Source: Mesostigma viride
Taxonomy: Eukaryota > Streptophyta > Mesostigmatophyceae > Mesostigmatales > Mesostigmataceae
Direction of reading: 5' to 3'
Length of the DNA stretch: 57,500 nucleotides
Assembly: GCA_009746045.1 (NCBI GenBank)
Contig: RPFO01000264.1
Span: 1 to 57,500, forward strand
The notes under the pieces were generated by a model, which did not search any database, was not told the origin of the DNA, and saw nothing but the letters and a program-made list of their open reading frames with translations. Shown here in pieces: positions 1 to 57,188 of the stretch. The position numbers and the translations under genes are program-made. Every line of letters starts with the position of its first letter. Position 1 is the stretch's first letter.

Positions 1-3000
1 GGCAACCGGTAGGCAAACAGAGGGGGCAACCGGTAGGCAAACAGAGGGGGCAACCGGTAGGCAAACAGAGGGGGCAACCGGTAGGCAAACAGAGGGGGCA
101 ACCGGTAGGCAAACAGAGGGGGCAACCGGTAGGCAAACAGAGGGGGCAACCGGTAGGCAAACAGAGGGGGCAACCGGTAGGCAAACAGAGGGGGCAACCG
201 GTAGGCAAACAGAGGGGGCAACCGGTAGGCAAACAGAGGGGGCAACCGGTAGGCAAACAGAGGGGGCAACCGGTAGGCAAACAGAGGGGGCAACCGGTAG
301 GCAAACAGAGGGGGCAACCGGTAGGCAAACAGAGGGGGCAACCGGTAGGCAAACAGAGGGGGCAACCGGTAGGCAAACAGAGGGGGCAACCGGTAGGCAA
401 ACAGAGGGGGCAACCGGTAGGCAAACAGAGGGGGCAACCGGTAGGCAAACAGAGGGGGCAACCGGTAGGCAAACAGAGGGGGCAACGGTAGGCAAACAGA
501 GGGGGCAACCGGTAGGCAAACAGAGGGGGCAACCGGTAGGCAAACAGAGGGGGCAACCGGTAGGCAAACAGAGGGGGCAACCGGTAGGCAAACAGAGGGG
601 GCAACCGGTAGGCAAACAGAGGGGGCAACCGGTAGGCAAACAGAGGGGGCAACCGGTAGGCAAACAGAGGGGGCAACCGGTAGGCAAACAGAGGGGGCAA
701 CCGGTAGGCAAACAGAGGGGGCAACCGGTAGGCAAACAGAGGGGCAACCGGTAGGCAAACAGAGGGGGCAACCGGTAGGCAAACAGAGGGGCAACCGGTA
801 GGCAAACAGAGGGGGCAACCGGTAGGCAAACAGAGGGGGCAACCGGTAGGCAACAGAGGGGGCAACCGGTAGGCAAACAGAGGGGGCAACCGGTAGGCAA
901 ACAGAGGGGGCAACCGGTAGGCAAACAGAGGGGCAACCGGTAGGCAAACAGAGGGGGCAACCGGTAGGCAAACAGAGGGGGCAACCGGTAGGCAAACAGA
1001 GGGGGCAACCGGTAGGCAAACAGAGGGGGCAACCGGTAGGCAAACAGAGGGGGCAACCGGTAGGCAAACAGAGGGGGCAACCGGTAGGCAAACAGAGGGG
1101 GCAACCGGTAGGCAAACAGAGGGGCAACCGGTAGGCAAACAGAGGGGGCAACCGGTAGGCAAACAGAGGGGGCAACCGGTAGGCAAACAGAGGGGGCAAC
1201 CGGTAGGCAAACAGAGGGGGCAACCGGTAGGCAAACAGAGGGGGCAACCGGTAGGCAAACAGAGGGGGCAACCGGTAGGCAAACAGAGGGGGCAACCGGT
1301 AGGCAAACAGAGGGGGCAACCGGTAGGCAAACAGAGGGGGCAACCGGTAGGCAAACAGAGGGGGCAACCGGTAGGCAAACAGAGGGGGCAACCGGTAGGC
1401 AAACAGAGGGGGCAACCGGTAGGCAAACAGAGGGGGCAACCGGTAGGCAAACAGAGGGGGCAACCGGTAGGCAAACAGAGGGGGCAACCGGTAGGCAAAC
1501 AGAGGGGGCAACCGGTAGGCAAACAGAGGGGGCAACCGGTAGGCAAACAGAGGGGCAACCGGTAGGCAAACAGAGGGGGCAACCGGTAGGCAAACAGAGG
1601 GGGCAACCGGTAGGCAAACAGAGGGGGCAACCGGTAGGCAAACAGAGGGGGCAACCGGTAGGCAAACAGAGGGGGCAACCGGTAGGCAAACAGAGGGGGC
1701 AACCGGTAGGCAAACAGAGGGGGCAACCGGTAGGCAAACAGAGGGGGCAACCGGTAGGCAAACAGAGGGGGCAACCGGTAGGCAAACAGAGGGGGCAACC
1801 GGTAGGCAAACAGAGGGGGCAACCGGTAGGCAAACAGAGGGGGCAACCGGTAGGCAAACAGAGGGGGCAACCGGTAGGCAAACAGAGGGGGCAACCGGTA
1901 GGCAAACAGAGGGGGCAACCGGTAGGCAAACAGAGGGGGCAACCGGTAGGCAAACAGAGGGGGCAACCGGTAGGCAAACAGAGGGGGCAACCGGTAGGCA
2001 AACAGAGGGGGCAACCGGTAGGCAAACAGAGGGGGCAACCGGTAGGCAAACAGAGGGGGCAACCGGTAGGCAAACAGAGGGGGCAACCGGTAGGCAAACA
2101 GAGGGGGCAACCGGTAGGCAAACAGAGGGGGCAACCGGTAGGCAAGCAGAGGGGGCAACCGGTAGGCAAAGAGGGGGCAACCGGTAGGCAAAGAGGGGGC
2201 AACCGGTAGGAAACAGAGGGGGCAACCGGTAGGCAAACAGAGGGGGCAACCGGTAGGCAAACAGAGGGGCAACCGGTAGGCAAACAGAGGGGGCAACCGG
2301 TAGGCAAACAGAGGGGGCAACCGGTAGGCAAACAGAGGGGGCAACCGGTAGGCAAACAGAGGGGGCAACCGGTAGGCAAACAGAGGGGGCAACCGGTAGG
2401 CAAACAGAGGGGGCAACCGGTAGGCAAACAGAGGGGGCAACCGGTAGGCAAACAGAGGGGGCAACCGGTAGGCAAACAGAGGGGGCAACCGGTAGGCAAA
2501 CAGAGGGGGCAACCGGTAGGCAAACAGAGGGGGCAACCGGTAGGCAAACAGAGGGGGCAACCGGTAGGCAAACAGAGGGGGCAACCGGTAGGCAAACAGA
2601 GGGGGCAACCGGTAGGCAAACAGAGGGGGCAACCGGTAGGCAAACAGAGGGGGCAACCGGTAGGCAAACAGAGGGGGCAACCGGTAGGCAAACAGAGGGG
2701 GCAACCGGTAGGCAAACAGAGGGGGCAACCGGTAGGCAAACAGAGGGGGCAACCGGTAGGCAAACAGAGGGGGCAACCGGTAGGCAAACAGGGGGCAACC
2801 GGTAGGCAAACAGAGGGGGCAACCGGTAGGCAAACAGAGGGGGCAACCGGTAGGCAAACAGAGGGGGCAACCGGTAGGCAAACAGAGGGGGCAACCGGTA
2901 GGCAAACAGAGGGGGCAACCGGTAGGCAAACAGAGGGGGCAACCGGTAGGCAAACAGAGGGGGCAACCGGTAGGCAAACAGAGGGGCAACCGGTAGGCAA

Positions 3001-6000
3001 ACAGAGGGGGCAACCGGTAGGCAAACAGAGGGGGCAACCGGTAGGCAAACAGAGGGGCAACCGGTAGGCAAACAGAGGGGGCAACCGGTAGGCAAACAGA
3101 GGGGGCAACCGGTAGGCAAACAGAGGGGGCAACCGGTAGGCAAACAGAGGGGGCAACCGGTAGGCAAACAGAGGGGGCAACCGGTAGGCAAACAGAGGGG
3201 GCAACCGGTAGGCAAACAGAGGGGGCAACCGGTAGGCAAACAGAGGGGGCAACCGGTAGGCAAACAGAGGGGGCAACCGGTAGGCAAACAGAGGGGGCAA
3301 CCGGTAGGCAAACAGAGGGGGCAACCGGTAGGCAAACAGAGGGGGCAACCGGTAGGCAAACAGAGGGGGCAACCGGTAGGCAAACAGAGGGGGCAACCGG
3401 TAGGCAAACAGAGGGGGCAACCGGTAGGCAAACAGAGGGGGCAACCGGTAGGCAAACAGAGGGGGCAACCGGTAGGCAAACAGAGGGGGCAACCGGTAGG
3501 CAAACAGAGGGGGCAACCGGTAGGCAAACAGAGGGGGCAACCGGTAGGCAAACAGAGGGGGCAACCGGTAGGCAAACAGAGGGGGCAACCGGTAGGCAAA
3601 GAGGGGGCAACCGGTAGGCAAACAGAGGGGGCAACCGGTAGGCAAACAGAGGGGGCAACCGGTAGGCAAACAGAGGGGGCAACCGGTAGGCAAACAGAGG
3701 GGGCAACCGGTAGGCAAACAGAGGGGGCAACCGGTAGGCAAACAGAGGGGCAACCGGTAGGCAAACAGAGGGGGCAACCGGTAGGCAAACAGAGGGGGCA
3801 ACCGGTAGGCAAACAGAGGGGGCAACCGGTAGGCAAACAGAGGGGGCAACCGGTAGGCAAACAGAGGGGGCAACCGGTAGGCAAACAGAGGGGGCAACCG
3901 GTAGGCAAACAGAGGGGGCAACCGGTAGGCAAACAGAGGGGGCAACCGGTAGGCAAACAGAGGGGGCAACCGGTAGGCAAACAGAGGGGGCAACCGGTAG
4001 GCAAACAGAGGGGGCAACCGGTAGGCAAACAGAGGGGGCAACCGGTAGGCAAACAGAGGGGGCAACCGGTAGGCAAACAGAGGGGGCAACCGGTAGGCAA
4101 ACAGAGGGGGCAACCGGTAGGCAAACAGAGGGGCAACCGGTAGGCAAACAGAGGGGGCAACCGGTAGGCAAACAGAGGGGGCAACCGGTAGGCAAACAGA
4201 GGGGGCAACCGGTAGGCAAACAGAGGGGGCAACCGGTAGGCAAACAGAGGGGGCAACCGGTAGGCAAACAGAGGGGGCAACCGGTAGGCAAACAGAGGGG
4301 GCAACCGGTAGGCAAACAGAGGGGGCAACCGGTAGGCAAACAGAGGGGGCAACCGGTAGGCAAACAGAGGGGGCAACCGGTAGGCAAACAGAGGGGGCAA
4401 CCGGTAGGCAAACAGAGGGGGCAACCGGTAGGCAAACAGAGGGGGCAACCGGTAGGCAAACAGAGGGGGCAACCGGTAGGCAAACAGAGGGGGCAACCGG
4501 TAGGCAAACAGAGGGGGCAACCGGTAGGCAAACAGAGGGGGCAACCGGTAGGCAAACAGAGGGGGCAACCGGTAGGCAAACAGAGGGGGCAACCGGTAGG
4601 CAAACAGAGGGGGCAACCGGTAGGCAAACAGAGGGGGCAACCGGTAGGCAAACAGAGGGGGCAACCGGTAGGCAAACAGAGGGGGCAACCGGTAGGCAAA
4701 CAGAGGGGGCAACCGGTAGGCAAACAGAGGGGGCAACCGGTAGGCAAACAGAGGGGGCAACCGGTAGGCAAACAGAGGGGGCAACCGGTAGGCAAACAGA
4801 GGGGGCAACCGGTAGGCAAACAGAGGGGGCAACCGGTAGGCAAACAGAGGGGGCAACCGGTAGGCAAACAGAGGGGGCAACCGGTAGGCAAACAGAGGGG
4901 GCAACCGGTAGGCAAACAGAGGGGGCAACCGGTAGGCAAACAGAGGGGGCAACCGGTAGGCAAACAGAGGGGGCAACCGGTAGGCAAACAGAGGGGGCAA
5001 CCGGTAGGCAAACAGAGGGGGCAACCGGTAGGCAAACAGAGGGGGCAACCGGTAGGCAAACAGAGGGGGCAACCGGTAGGCAAACAGAGGGGGCAACCGG
5101 TAGGCAAACAGAGGGGGCAACCGGTAGGCAAACAGAGGGGGCAACCGGTAGGCAAACAGAGGGGGCAACCGGTAGGCAAACAGAGGGGGCAACCGGTAGG
5201 CAAACAGAGGGGGCAACCGGTAGGCAAACAGAGGGGGCAACCGGTAGGCAAACAGAGGGGGCAACCGGTAGGCAAACAGAGGGGGCAACCGGTAGGCAAA
5301 CAGAGGGGGCAACCGGTAGGCAAACAGAGGGGGCAACCGGTAGGCAAACAGAGGGGGCAACCGGTAGGCAAACAGAGGGGGCAACCGGTAGGCAAACAGA
5401 GGGGGCAACCGGTAGGCAAACAGAGGGGGCAACCGGTAGGCAAACAGAGGGGGCAACCGGTAGGCAAACAGAGGGGGCAACCGGTAGGCAAACAGAGGGG
5501 GCAACCGGTAGGCAAACAGAGGGGGCAACCGGTAGGCAAACAGAGGGGGCAACCGGTAGGCAAACAGAGGGGGCAACCGGTAGGCAAACAGAGGGGGCAA
5601 CCGGTAGGCAAACAGAGGGGGCAACCGGTAGGCAAACAGAGGGGGCAACCGGTAGGCAAACAGAGGGGGCAACCGGTAGGCAAACAGAGGGGGCAACCGG
5701 TAGGCAAACAGAGGGGGCAACCGGTAGGCAAACAGAGGGGGCAACCGGTAGGCAAACAGAGGGGGCAACCGGTAGGCAAACAGAGGGGGCAACCGGTAGG
5801 CAAACAGAGGGGGCAACCGGTAGGCAAACAGAGGGGGCAACCGGTAGGCAAACAGAGGGGGCAACCGGTAGGCAAACAGAGGGGGCAACCGGTAGGCAAA
5901 CAGAGGGGGCAACCGGTAGGCAAACAGAGGGGGCAACCGGTAGGCAAACAGAGGGGGCAACCGGTAGGCAAACAGAGGGGGCAACCGGTAGGCAAACAGA

Positions 6001-9000
6001 GGGGGCAACCGGTAGGCAAACAGAGGGGGCAACCGGTAGGCAAACAGAGGGGGCAACCGGTAGGCAAACAGAGGGGGCAACCGGTAGGCAAACAGAGGGG
6101 CAACCGGTAGGCAAACAGAGGGGGCAACCGGTAGGCAAACAGAGGGGGCAACCGGTAGGCAAACAGAGGGGGCAACCGGTAGGCAAACAGAGGGGGCAAC
6201 CGGTAGGCAAACAGAGGGGGCAACCGGTAGGCAAACAGAGGGGGCAACCGGTAGGCAAACAGAGGGGGCAACCGGTAGGCAAACAGAGGGGGCAACCGGT
6301 AGGCAAACAGAGGGGGCAACCGGTAGGCAAACAGAGGGGGCAACCGGTAGGCAAACAGAGGGGGCAACCGGTAGGCAAACAGAGGGGGCAACCGGTAGGC
6401 AAACAGAGGGGGCAACCGGTAGGCAAACAGAGGGGGCAACCGGTAGGCAAACAGAGGGGGCAACCGGTAGGCAAACAGAGGGGGCAACCGGTAGGCAAAC
6501 AGAGGGGGCAACCGGTAGGCAAACAGAGGGGGCAACCGGTAGGCAAACAGAGGGGGCAACCGGTAGGCAAACAGAGGGGGCAACCGGTAGGCAAACAGAG
6601 GGGGCAACCGGTAGGCAAACAGAGGGGGCAACCGGTAGGCAAACAGAGGGGGCAACCGGTAGGCAAACAGAGGGGGCAACCGGTAGGCAAACAGAGGGGG
6701 CAACCGGTAGGCAAACAGAGGGGGCAACCGGTAGGCAAACAGAGGGGGCAACCGGTAGGCAAACAGAGGGGGCAACCGGTAGGCAAACAGAGGGGGCAAC
6801 CGGTAGGCAAACAGAGGGGGCAACCGGTAGGCAAACAGAGGGGGCAACCGGTAGGCAAACAGAGGGGGCAACCGGTAGGCAAACAGAGGGGGCAACCGGT
6901 AGGCAAACAGAGGGGGCAACCGGTAGGCAAACAGAGGGGGCAACCGGTAGGCAAACAGAGGGGGCAACCGGTAGGCAAACAGAGGGGGCAACCGGTAGGC
7001 AAACAGAGGGGGCAACCGGTAGGCAAACAGAGGGGGCAACCGGTAGGCAAACAGAGGGGGCAACCGGTAGGCAAACAGAGGGGGCAACCGGTAGGCAAAC
7101 AGAGGGGGCAACCGGTAGGCAAACAGAGGGGGCAACCGGTAGGCAAACAGAGGGGGCAACCGGTAGGCAAACAGAGGGGGCAACCGGTAGGCAAACAGAG
7201 GGGGCAACCGGTAGGCAAACAGAGGGGGCAACCGGTAGGCAAACAGAGGGGGCAACCGGTAGGCAAACAGAGGGGGCAACCGGTAGGCAAACAGAGGGGG
7301 CAACCGGTAGGCAAACAGAGGGGGCAACCGGTAGGCAAACAGAGGGGGCAACCGGTAGGCAAACAGAGGGGGCAACCGGTAGGCAAACAGAGGGGGCAAC
7401 CGGTAGGCAAACAGAGGGGGCAACCGGTAGGCAAACAGAGGGGGCAACCGGTAGGCAAACAGAGGGGGCAACCGGTAGGCAAACAGAGGGGGCAACCGGT
7501 AGGCAAACAGAGGGGGCAACCGGTAGGCAAACAGAGGGGGCAACCGGTAGGCAAACAGAGGGGGCAACCGGTAGGCAAACAGAGGGGGCAACCGGTAGGC
7601 AAACAGAGGGGGCAACCGGTAGGCAAACAGAGGGGGCAACCGGTAGGCAAACAGAGGGGGCAACCGGTAGGCAAACAGAGGGGGCAACCGGTAGGCAAAC
7701 AGAGGGGGCAACCGGTAGGCAAACAGAGGGGGCAACCGGTAGGCAAACAGAGGGGGCAACCGGTAGGCAAACAGAGGGGGCAACCGGTAGGCAAACAGAG
7801 GGGGCAACCGGTAGGCAAACAGAGGGGGCAACCGGTAGGCAAACAGAGGGGGCAACCGGTAGGCAAACAGAGGGGGCAACCGGTAGGCAAACAGAGGGGG
7901 CAACCGGTAGGCAAACAGAGGGGGCAACCGGTAGGCAAACAGAGGGGGCAACCGGTAGGCAAACAGAGGGGGCAACCGGTAGGCAAACAGAGGGGGCAAC
8001 CGGTAGGCAAACAGAGGGGGCAACCGGTAGGCAAACAGAGGGGGCAACCGGTAGGCAAACAGAGGGGGCAACCGGTAGGCAAACAGAGGGGGCAACCGGT
8101 AGGCAAACAGAGGGGGCAACCGGTAGGCAAACAGAGGGGGCAACCGGTAGGCAAACAGAGGGGGCAACCGGTAGGCAAACAGAGGGGGCAACCGGTAGGC
8201 AAACAGAGGGGGCAACCGGTAGGCAAACAGAGGGGGCAACCGGTAGGCAAACAGAGGGGGCAACCGGTAGGCAAACAGAGGGGGCAACCGGTAGGCAAAC
8301 AGAGGGGGCAACCGGTAGGCAAACAGAGGGGGCAACCGGTAGGCAAACAGAGGGGGCAACCGGTAGGCAAACAGAGGGGGCAACCGGTAGGCAAACAGAG
8401 GGGGCAACCGGTAGGCAAACAGAGGGGGCAACCGGTAGGCAAACAGAGGGGGCAACCGGTAGGCAAACAGAGGGGGCAACCGGTAGGCAAACAGAGGGGG
8501 CAACCGGTAGGCAAACAGAGGGGGCAACCGGTAGGCAAACAGAGGGGGCAACCGGTAGGCAAACAGAGGGGGCAACCGGTAGGCAAACAGAGGGGGCAAC
8601 CGGTAGGCAAACAGAGGGGGCAACCGGTAGGCAAACAGAGGGGGCAACCGGTAGGCAAACAGAGGGGGCAACCGGTAGGCAAACAGAGGGGGCAACCGGT
8701 AGGCAAACAGAGGGGGCAACCGGTAGGCAAACAGAGGGGCAACCGGTAGGCAAACAGAGGGGGCAACCGGTAGGCAAACAGAGGGGGCAACCGGTAGGCA
8801 AACAGAGGGGGCAACCGGTAGGCAAACAGAGGGGGCAACCGGTAGGCAAACAGAGGGGGCAACCGGTAGGCAAACAGAGGGGGCAACCGGTAGGCAAACA
8901 GAGGGGGCAACCGGTAGGCAAACAGAGGGGGCAACCGGTAGGCAAACAGAGGGGGCAACCGGTAGGCAAACAGAGGGGGCAACCGGTAGGCAAACAGAGG

Positions 9001-10220
9001 GGGCAACCGGTAGGCAAACAGAGGGGGCAACCGGTAGGCAAACAGAGGGGGCAACCGGTAGGCAAACAGAGGGGGCAACCGGTAGGCAAACAGAGGGGGC
9101 AACCGGTAGGCAAACAGAGGGGGCAACCGGTAGGCAAACAGAGGGGCAACCGGTAGGCAAACAGAGGGGGCAACCGGTAGGCAAACAGAGGGGGCAACCG
9201 GTAGGCAAACAGAGGGGGCAACCGGTAGGCAAACAGAGGGGGCAACCGGTAGGCAAACAGAGGGGGCAACCGGTAGGCAAACAGAGGGGGCAACCGGTAG
9301 GCAAACAGAGGGGGCAACCGGTAGGCAAACAGAGGGGGCAACCGGTAGGCAAACAGAGGGGGCAACCGGTAGGCAAACAGAGGGGGCAACCGGTAGGCAA
9401 ACAGAGGGGGCAACCGGTAGGCAAACAGAGGGGGCAACCGGTAGGCAAACAGAGGGGGCAACCGGTAGGCAAACAGAGGGGGCAACCGGTAGGCAAGCAG
9501 AGGGGCAACCGGTAGGCAAACAGAGGGGGCAACCGGTCGGCAAACAGAGGGGGCAACCGGTAGGCAAACAGAGGGGGCAACCGGTAGGCAAACAGAGGGG
9601 GCAACCGGTAGGCAAACAGAGGGGCAACCGGTAGGCAAACAGAGGGGGCAACCGGTAGGCAAACAGAGGGGGCAACCGGTAGGCAAACAGAGGGGGCAAC
9701 CGGTAGGCAAACAGAGGGGGCAACCGGTAGGCAAGCAGAGGGGGCAACCGGTAGGCAAACAGAGGGGGCAACCGGTAGGCAAACAGAGGGGGCAACCGGT
9801 AGGCAAACAGAGGGGGCAACCGGTAGGCAAACAGAGGGGGCAACCGGTAGGCAAACAGAGGGGGCAACCGGTAGGCAAACAGAGGGGGCAACCGGTAGGC
9901 AAACAGAGGGGGCAACCGGTAGGCAAGCAGGGGGCAACCGGTAGGCAAACAGAGGGGGCAACCGGTCGGCAAACAGAGGGGGCAACCGGTCGGCAAACAG
10001 AGGGGGCAATCGGTAGGCAAACAGAGGGGGCCACCGGTCGGCAAACAGAGGGGGCAACCGGTAGGCAAACAGAGGGGGCAACCGGTCGGCAAGCAGAGGG
10101 GGCAACCGGTCGGCAAGCAGGGGGCAACCGGTAGGCAAACAGAGGGGGCAACCGGTAGGCAAACAGAGGGGGCAACCGGTAGGCAAACAGAGGGGGCAAC
10201 CGGTCGGCAAGCAGAGGGGG
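1..10220. repeat. 24-bp minisatellite, about 425 units
   Basis: Head-to-tail 24-bp unit with core CAACCGGTAGGCAAACAG followed by a G run; five units fill exactly 120 bases over most of the array. Occasional units are 23 bp (one G lost) or lose an A or CA (near 848, 2165-2215, 2795, 3600). From about 9500 to 10220 variants accumulate (CGGTCGG for CGGTAGG, CAAGCAG for CAAACAG), so the right edge is diverged and the interior homogenised. Each unit holds an ACCGGT palindrome. The array starts before the window. The plus strand has open frames without start codons; I see no coding meaning. Confidence 0.98.
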
Positions 10221-10289
10221 CTACCCTACCGTACTAGCACCCACGGGATGCACGGGTGGGGTACACCGCGGCTGTGCACGACAACAGCA

Positions 10290-10380
10290 GTTGTGCCGGT
10301 AGTTGTGCCAGTAGACAGGGTGCAAATAGATTTGCCGATAGATGTGCCGGTAGTTGTGCCGGTATACAGGGTGCATACCC
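10290..10380. repeat. two imperfect copies of a ~51-bp unit
   Basis: The words GTAGTTGTGCCRGTA and ACAGGGTGCA occur twice about 51 bases apart, separated by a diverged TTTGCCGATAGATGTGCC linker. Confidence 0.75.
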
Positions 10381-10776
10381 TGTAGTGCGAGAGCGGGATG
10401 AAAGGGCAGGGGCAGCCAGGCATGTCTCCTGACAAGTAAGGTAGTAAAGGTACCGGCACCGAGCGATTTGCTTACCTCACAACAGGAGCAGGAGCAGACA
10501 GACTTTCATAAGGTATGCGTTAAGCTGTTGGTCCACTTTCAACGAGAGCTGTGAAGTAGGCTATCATAGGAGTAAAACTGAATCAATCTACAGCGACAGC
10601 CGGCCACTAGACGCGGCCGGTAGGCCGCAGCTGGGGAGGCCTGCGGTGACTTTCCGAGGAAGTATTTTGCATGCCCCAAAGGCAAACGCGCCCATGAACG
10701 TGGGGGCACCTCTGCGGATGGAGACGTGCACGCCAGACACATGCCGCGACGGCGCCAGTCTAAAACAATGGTTGCA

Positions 10777-10800
10777 GGGGGGGGGGGGGGGGGGGGGGGG
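10777..10800. repeat. G24 homopolymer
   Basis: An uninterrupted run of 24 G on the plus strand; a likely sequencing or assembly length uncertainty. Confidence 0.95.
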
Positions 10801-10814
10801 CAAAACCTGATTCT

Positions 10815-10899
10815 CAGCCGAGCGGGATATGAGCCGATCGGGATATGAGCCGTTCGGGATTTGAGCCGTTCGGGATTTGAGCCGTTCGGGATTTGAGCC
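10815..10899. repeat. 16-bp tandem repeat, about 5 units
   Basis: Unit GAGCCGTTCGGGATTT repeats head to tail; the two leftmost copies are diverged (GATCGGGATAT). It follows the G24 run directly. Confidence 0.9.
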
Positions 10900-13360
10900 T
10901 AGAGTGGCCCGCCGCAACATGTTAATCGTTTAGCACTGGCCTGCATGCGGGGCGAGCGGCAAGTCGCTAACAGCCAGCAGACACCACAAGACGAAAGGTG
11001 GCAAAGCACACAGACGTTGCCACAGAAACTCCCACCTGTGCTTGTTTCCCGGCCACGCCTGCGACCGACCAGTCCCGGCTTACTTCTAGTACCACCCGTC
11101 ACGTCCAGGCTGAGAGTGACAGCACAACAGGCATCGAAGACACAATCGACGGGGTCTTGTTCGGTTTTCAAAGAACCCACATGTAAGCACTCGAGCCGTC
11201 ACATTGCCCGTGCGCATCGTTTCGCCCGTCGTAGGCATTTGAACACTGAGGAACGCGGAAGTCCACGAGGCAGAGTGGATACAATGAGAGGAACCTCGCA
11301 GGCTTATTGCAGGATTGGCACATTTCCCCACTGCCCGACCAGCGTGGCTCAGCACGTCGCTGTAAGCGGGAAGATATCTACAATATAAGCACGCAACAGA
11401 GAACCCCTAGTACCTTGAATGATAGTGAAACGCTTTCAATCCTAGAACCTTCGAATGCAAGAGACTTACACGCGGGTAGCGGGCGGCATTCGGGTGGCGT
11501 ACTCTTTATGTGACGACTGCGAGCCACCAGGGTAAGCCGATTGCACGGCAATAGCAGCCATTTGCACAATTCCCTCATACAAAAATGGCCTACCTATTCC
11601 GTTGAAAATCAGAACCAGCTGTGAAGTATTTTACGGTAAGCAATGAGCACGTTAAACAACCCGCAAATGTGATCTATTCCCAGCAAATTCCCATGTTCTT
11701 CTCCATCCGACGTGGAAATCTCGCCGGGAATGCGGCAGCCTGACCGGCTGGATTGCGGGCTGTATTAAATATATTACCGAAGTGCGGTGGTTCCGGTTTT
11801 CACGCAATCACACCATGATTGTAGGTAGTCGTACAGCCAGCAAGGTATGTATGTACTGCCACAGTGGCCACGGCAGGTACGGCTGGCACGCACGTCGAGT
11901 CCGCCACGTGTACTCACGAGACAACTCGAGACAACCGGATCAATCCCACGCGACCCAGAAACATTTTATGCTGGCAAACCTCTGAAAAAACATTTCGTTC
12001 TGGTGGCTGTCACCACTGCATTGCATAATTTGCATTGGCAGCCATGAGCAGCGCGCAGCGGACTGAGCGGAACCAAAAAATATACGGTGCAAATCTGCTG
12101 GTGCCGTATGCCCCGGCTCCCCCTTGTGCCCTCCCCATGCGTTTGTCAGCTTTGCCTTGTGTTTGTAGCTGCTCGCACTTGGGCCAGTGATGGTGGCACG
12201 AATGGGTGGCACGTGATCGGGCGTTGTGGTGACGACGGGAGCGGGAGGAGCACGAGACGTCAACGTCATCCAAATATTTGCTTCGGCCGCGGATAGCTAC
12301 CTTTTACCGTGTCTAGTATTCCACTATTACTTCCTCGATAGCCAGCTCGATAGACCCAACCGATTCGCCCCTGTGCGGTGGCCGTCGTTAGAACCGCTAC
12401 TGAAGCCCGGTCGTCATGGTGGTGTGAATGAAGCCAACACTGGTAAATTCAGTTAAGGTACGCCGCCGGTAACTGACGCGATAGGTGTCATGTCCTACTG
12501 CCTGGTAGTGCTCGAATATATGGCAGGTCTACGGGCGTGAGCCCAATTCCGTGGTTGCAATAATCTTAAGTTCGTGTCCTTATCACGATAATCCGGCACA
12601 GGCTGCGACTCGCGCGCTCTTGGCTAGTTGTGTCTTCGTATTCCCTTTCCCTGGGTTGCACCAGGCTTCTAGAACTATGGCCACTTTGCATTCGGTGCAT
12701 TAGAAATGCCGGTTTCTCGTTTTTGCCAGCTTTTGCTACCTTCGCGCGTTCGAGGTTTGGCGCGCCTCGCTAACCTCCGTGTAACATTTGTTAGGTCAGT
12801 CAACAGCCGAGATGTCTCTGAGTTGGTTTTAGCGAGACATCCTAGCATGTCAATTGTGTTAGGTCTGTAAACATGCCTATTTTTATGTAGGAATTCTACG
12901 AGAATTTTGAACTAGGCTTGAACCTGTTGTCCTCCTATCTGTCCCCCCTGTCCCCCTGTCGTCCCTCCTCCATCATTGCTGCCACGGTGATCTGGTTTCA
13001 GTTCTTCAAAACAGAAGACCTGAGAGCCCTTGTTCCTGGGAGCTGTCGGCGTGGAGCGTACTTGCATCAGGGCTTGGGCTGGCCCCTGCTTGTTTGTGCT
13101 GATTAGCCCAGTGTCAGATTGTGGTCAGCTCAAGGTTCTATCTGTTGCGACACATCCGGGAGGGTGCAGCATGAGCCGCCAGGGTGGCCCTTGCCTCGCA
13201 TGCCAGAGGCATCCCTCGCGACCTGCATATTCCGTACCGGCGGTGTTTGCTGGCAACCTTGCCATTACATAGCGTAGCGCACCTTGTGTGAGGTCACAAG
13301 ACGATTCCTGGATCTGTCTAGTTTTACGACATCCTCTAGTTCTGTCTAGCGTCTCGTCAT

Positions 13361-57188
<43,828 letters not shown>

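Larger units (their letters stand above)
10221..13360. other. intergenic region and presumed BRM promoter/5'UTR side, no gene supported
   Basis: Between the minisatellite and the first BRM codon no reading frame exceeds about 150 codons and none resembles a known family. Base composition lacks the strong G/C third-position bias of the BRM exons. A CT-rich stretch at about 12920-12990 and repeated TCTAG/TCTGTCTAG words at 13315-13350 lie just upstream of the ATG and may be 5'UTR. No clear TATA box was identified. Small local repeats are listed separately. Confidence 0.6.

Noticed and set aside
1-10220. CRISPR array
   Set aside because: The units are contiguous identical 24-mers with no variable spacers, in a eukaryotic gene context.
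10945-11388. Small ORF of 147 codons upstream of BRM
   Set aside because: No recognisable domain, ordinary composition, overlapping frames on both strands; consistent with chance in GC-moderate DNA.
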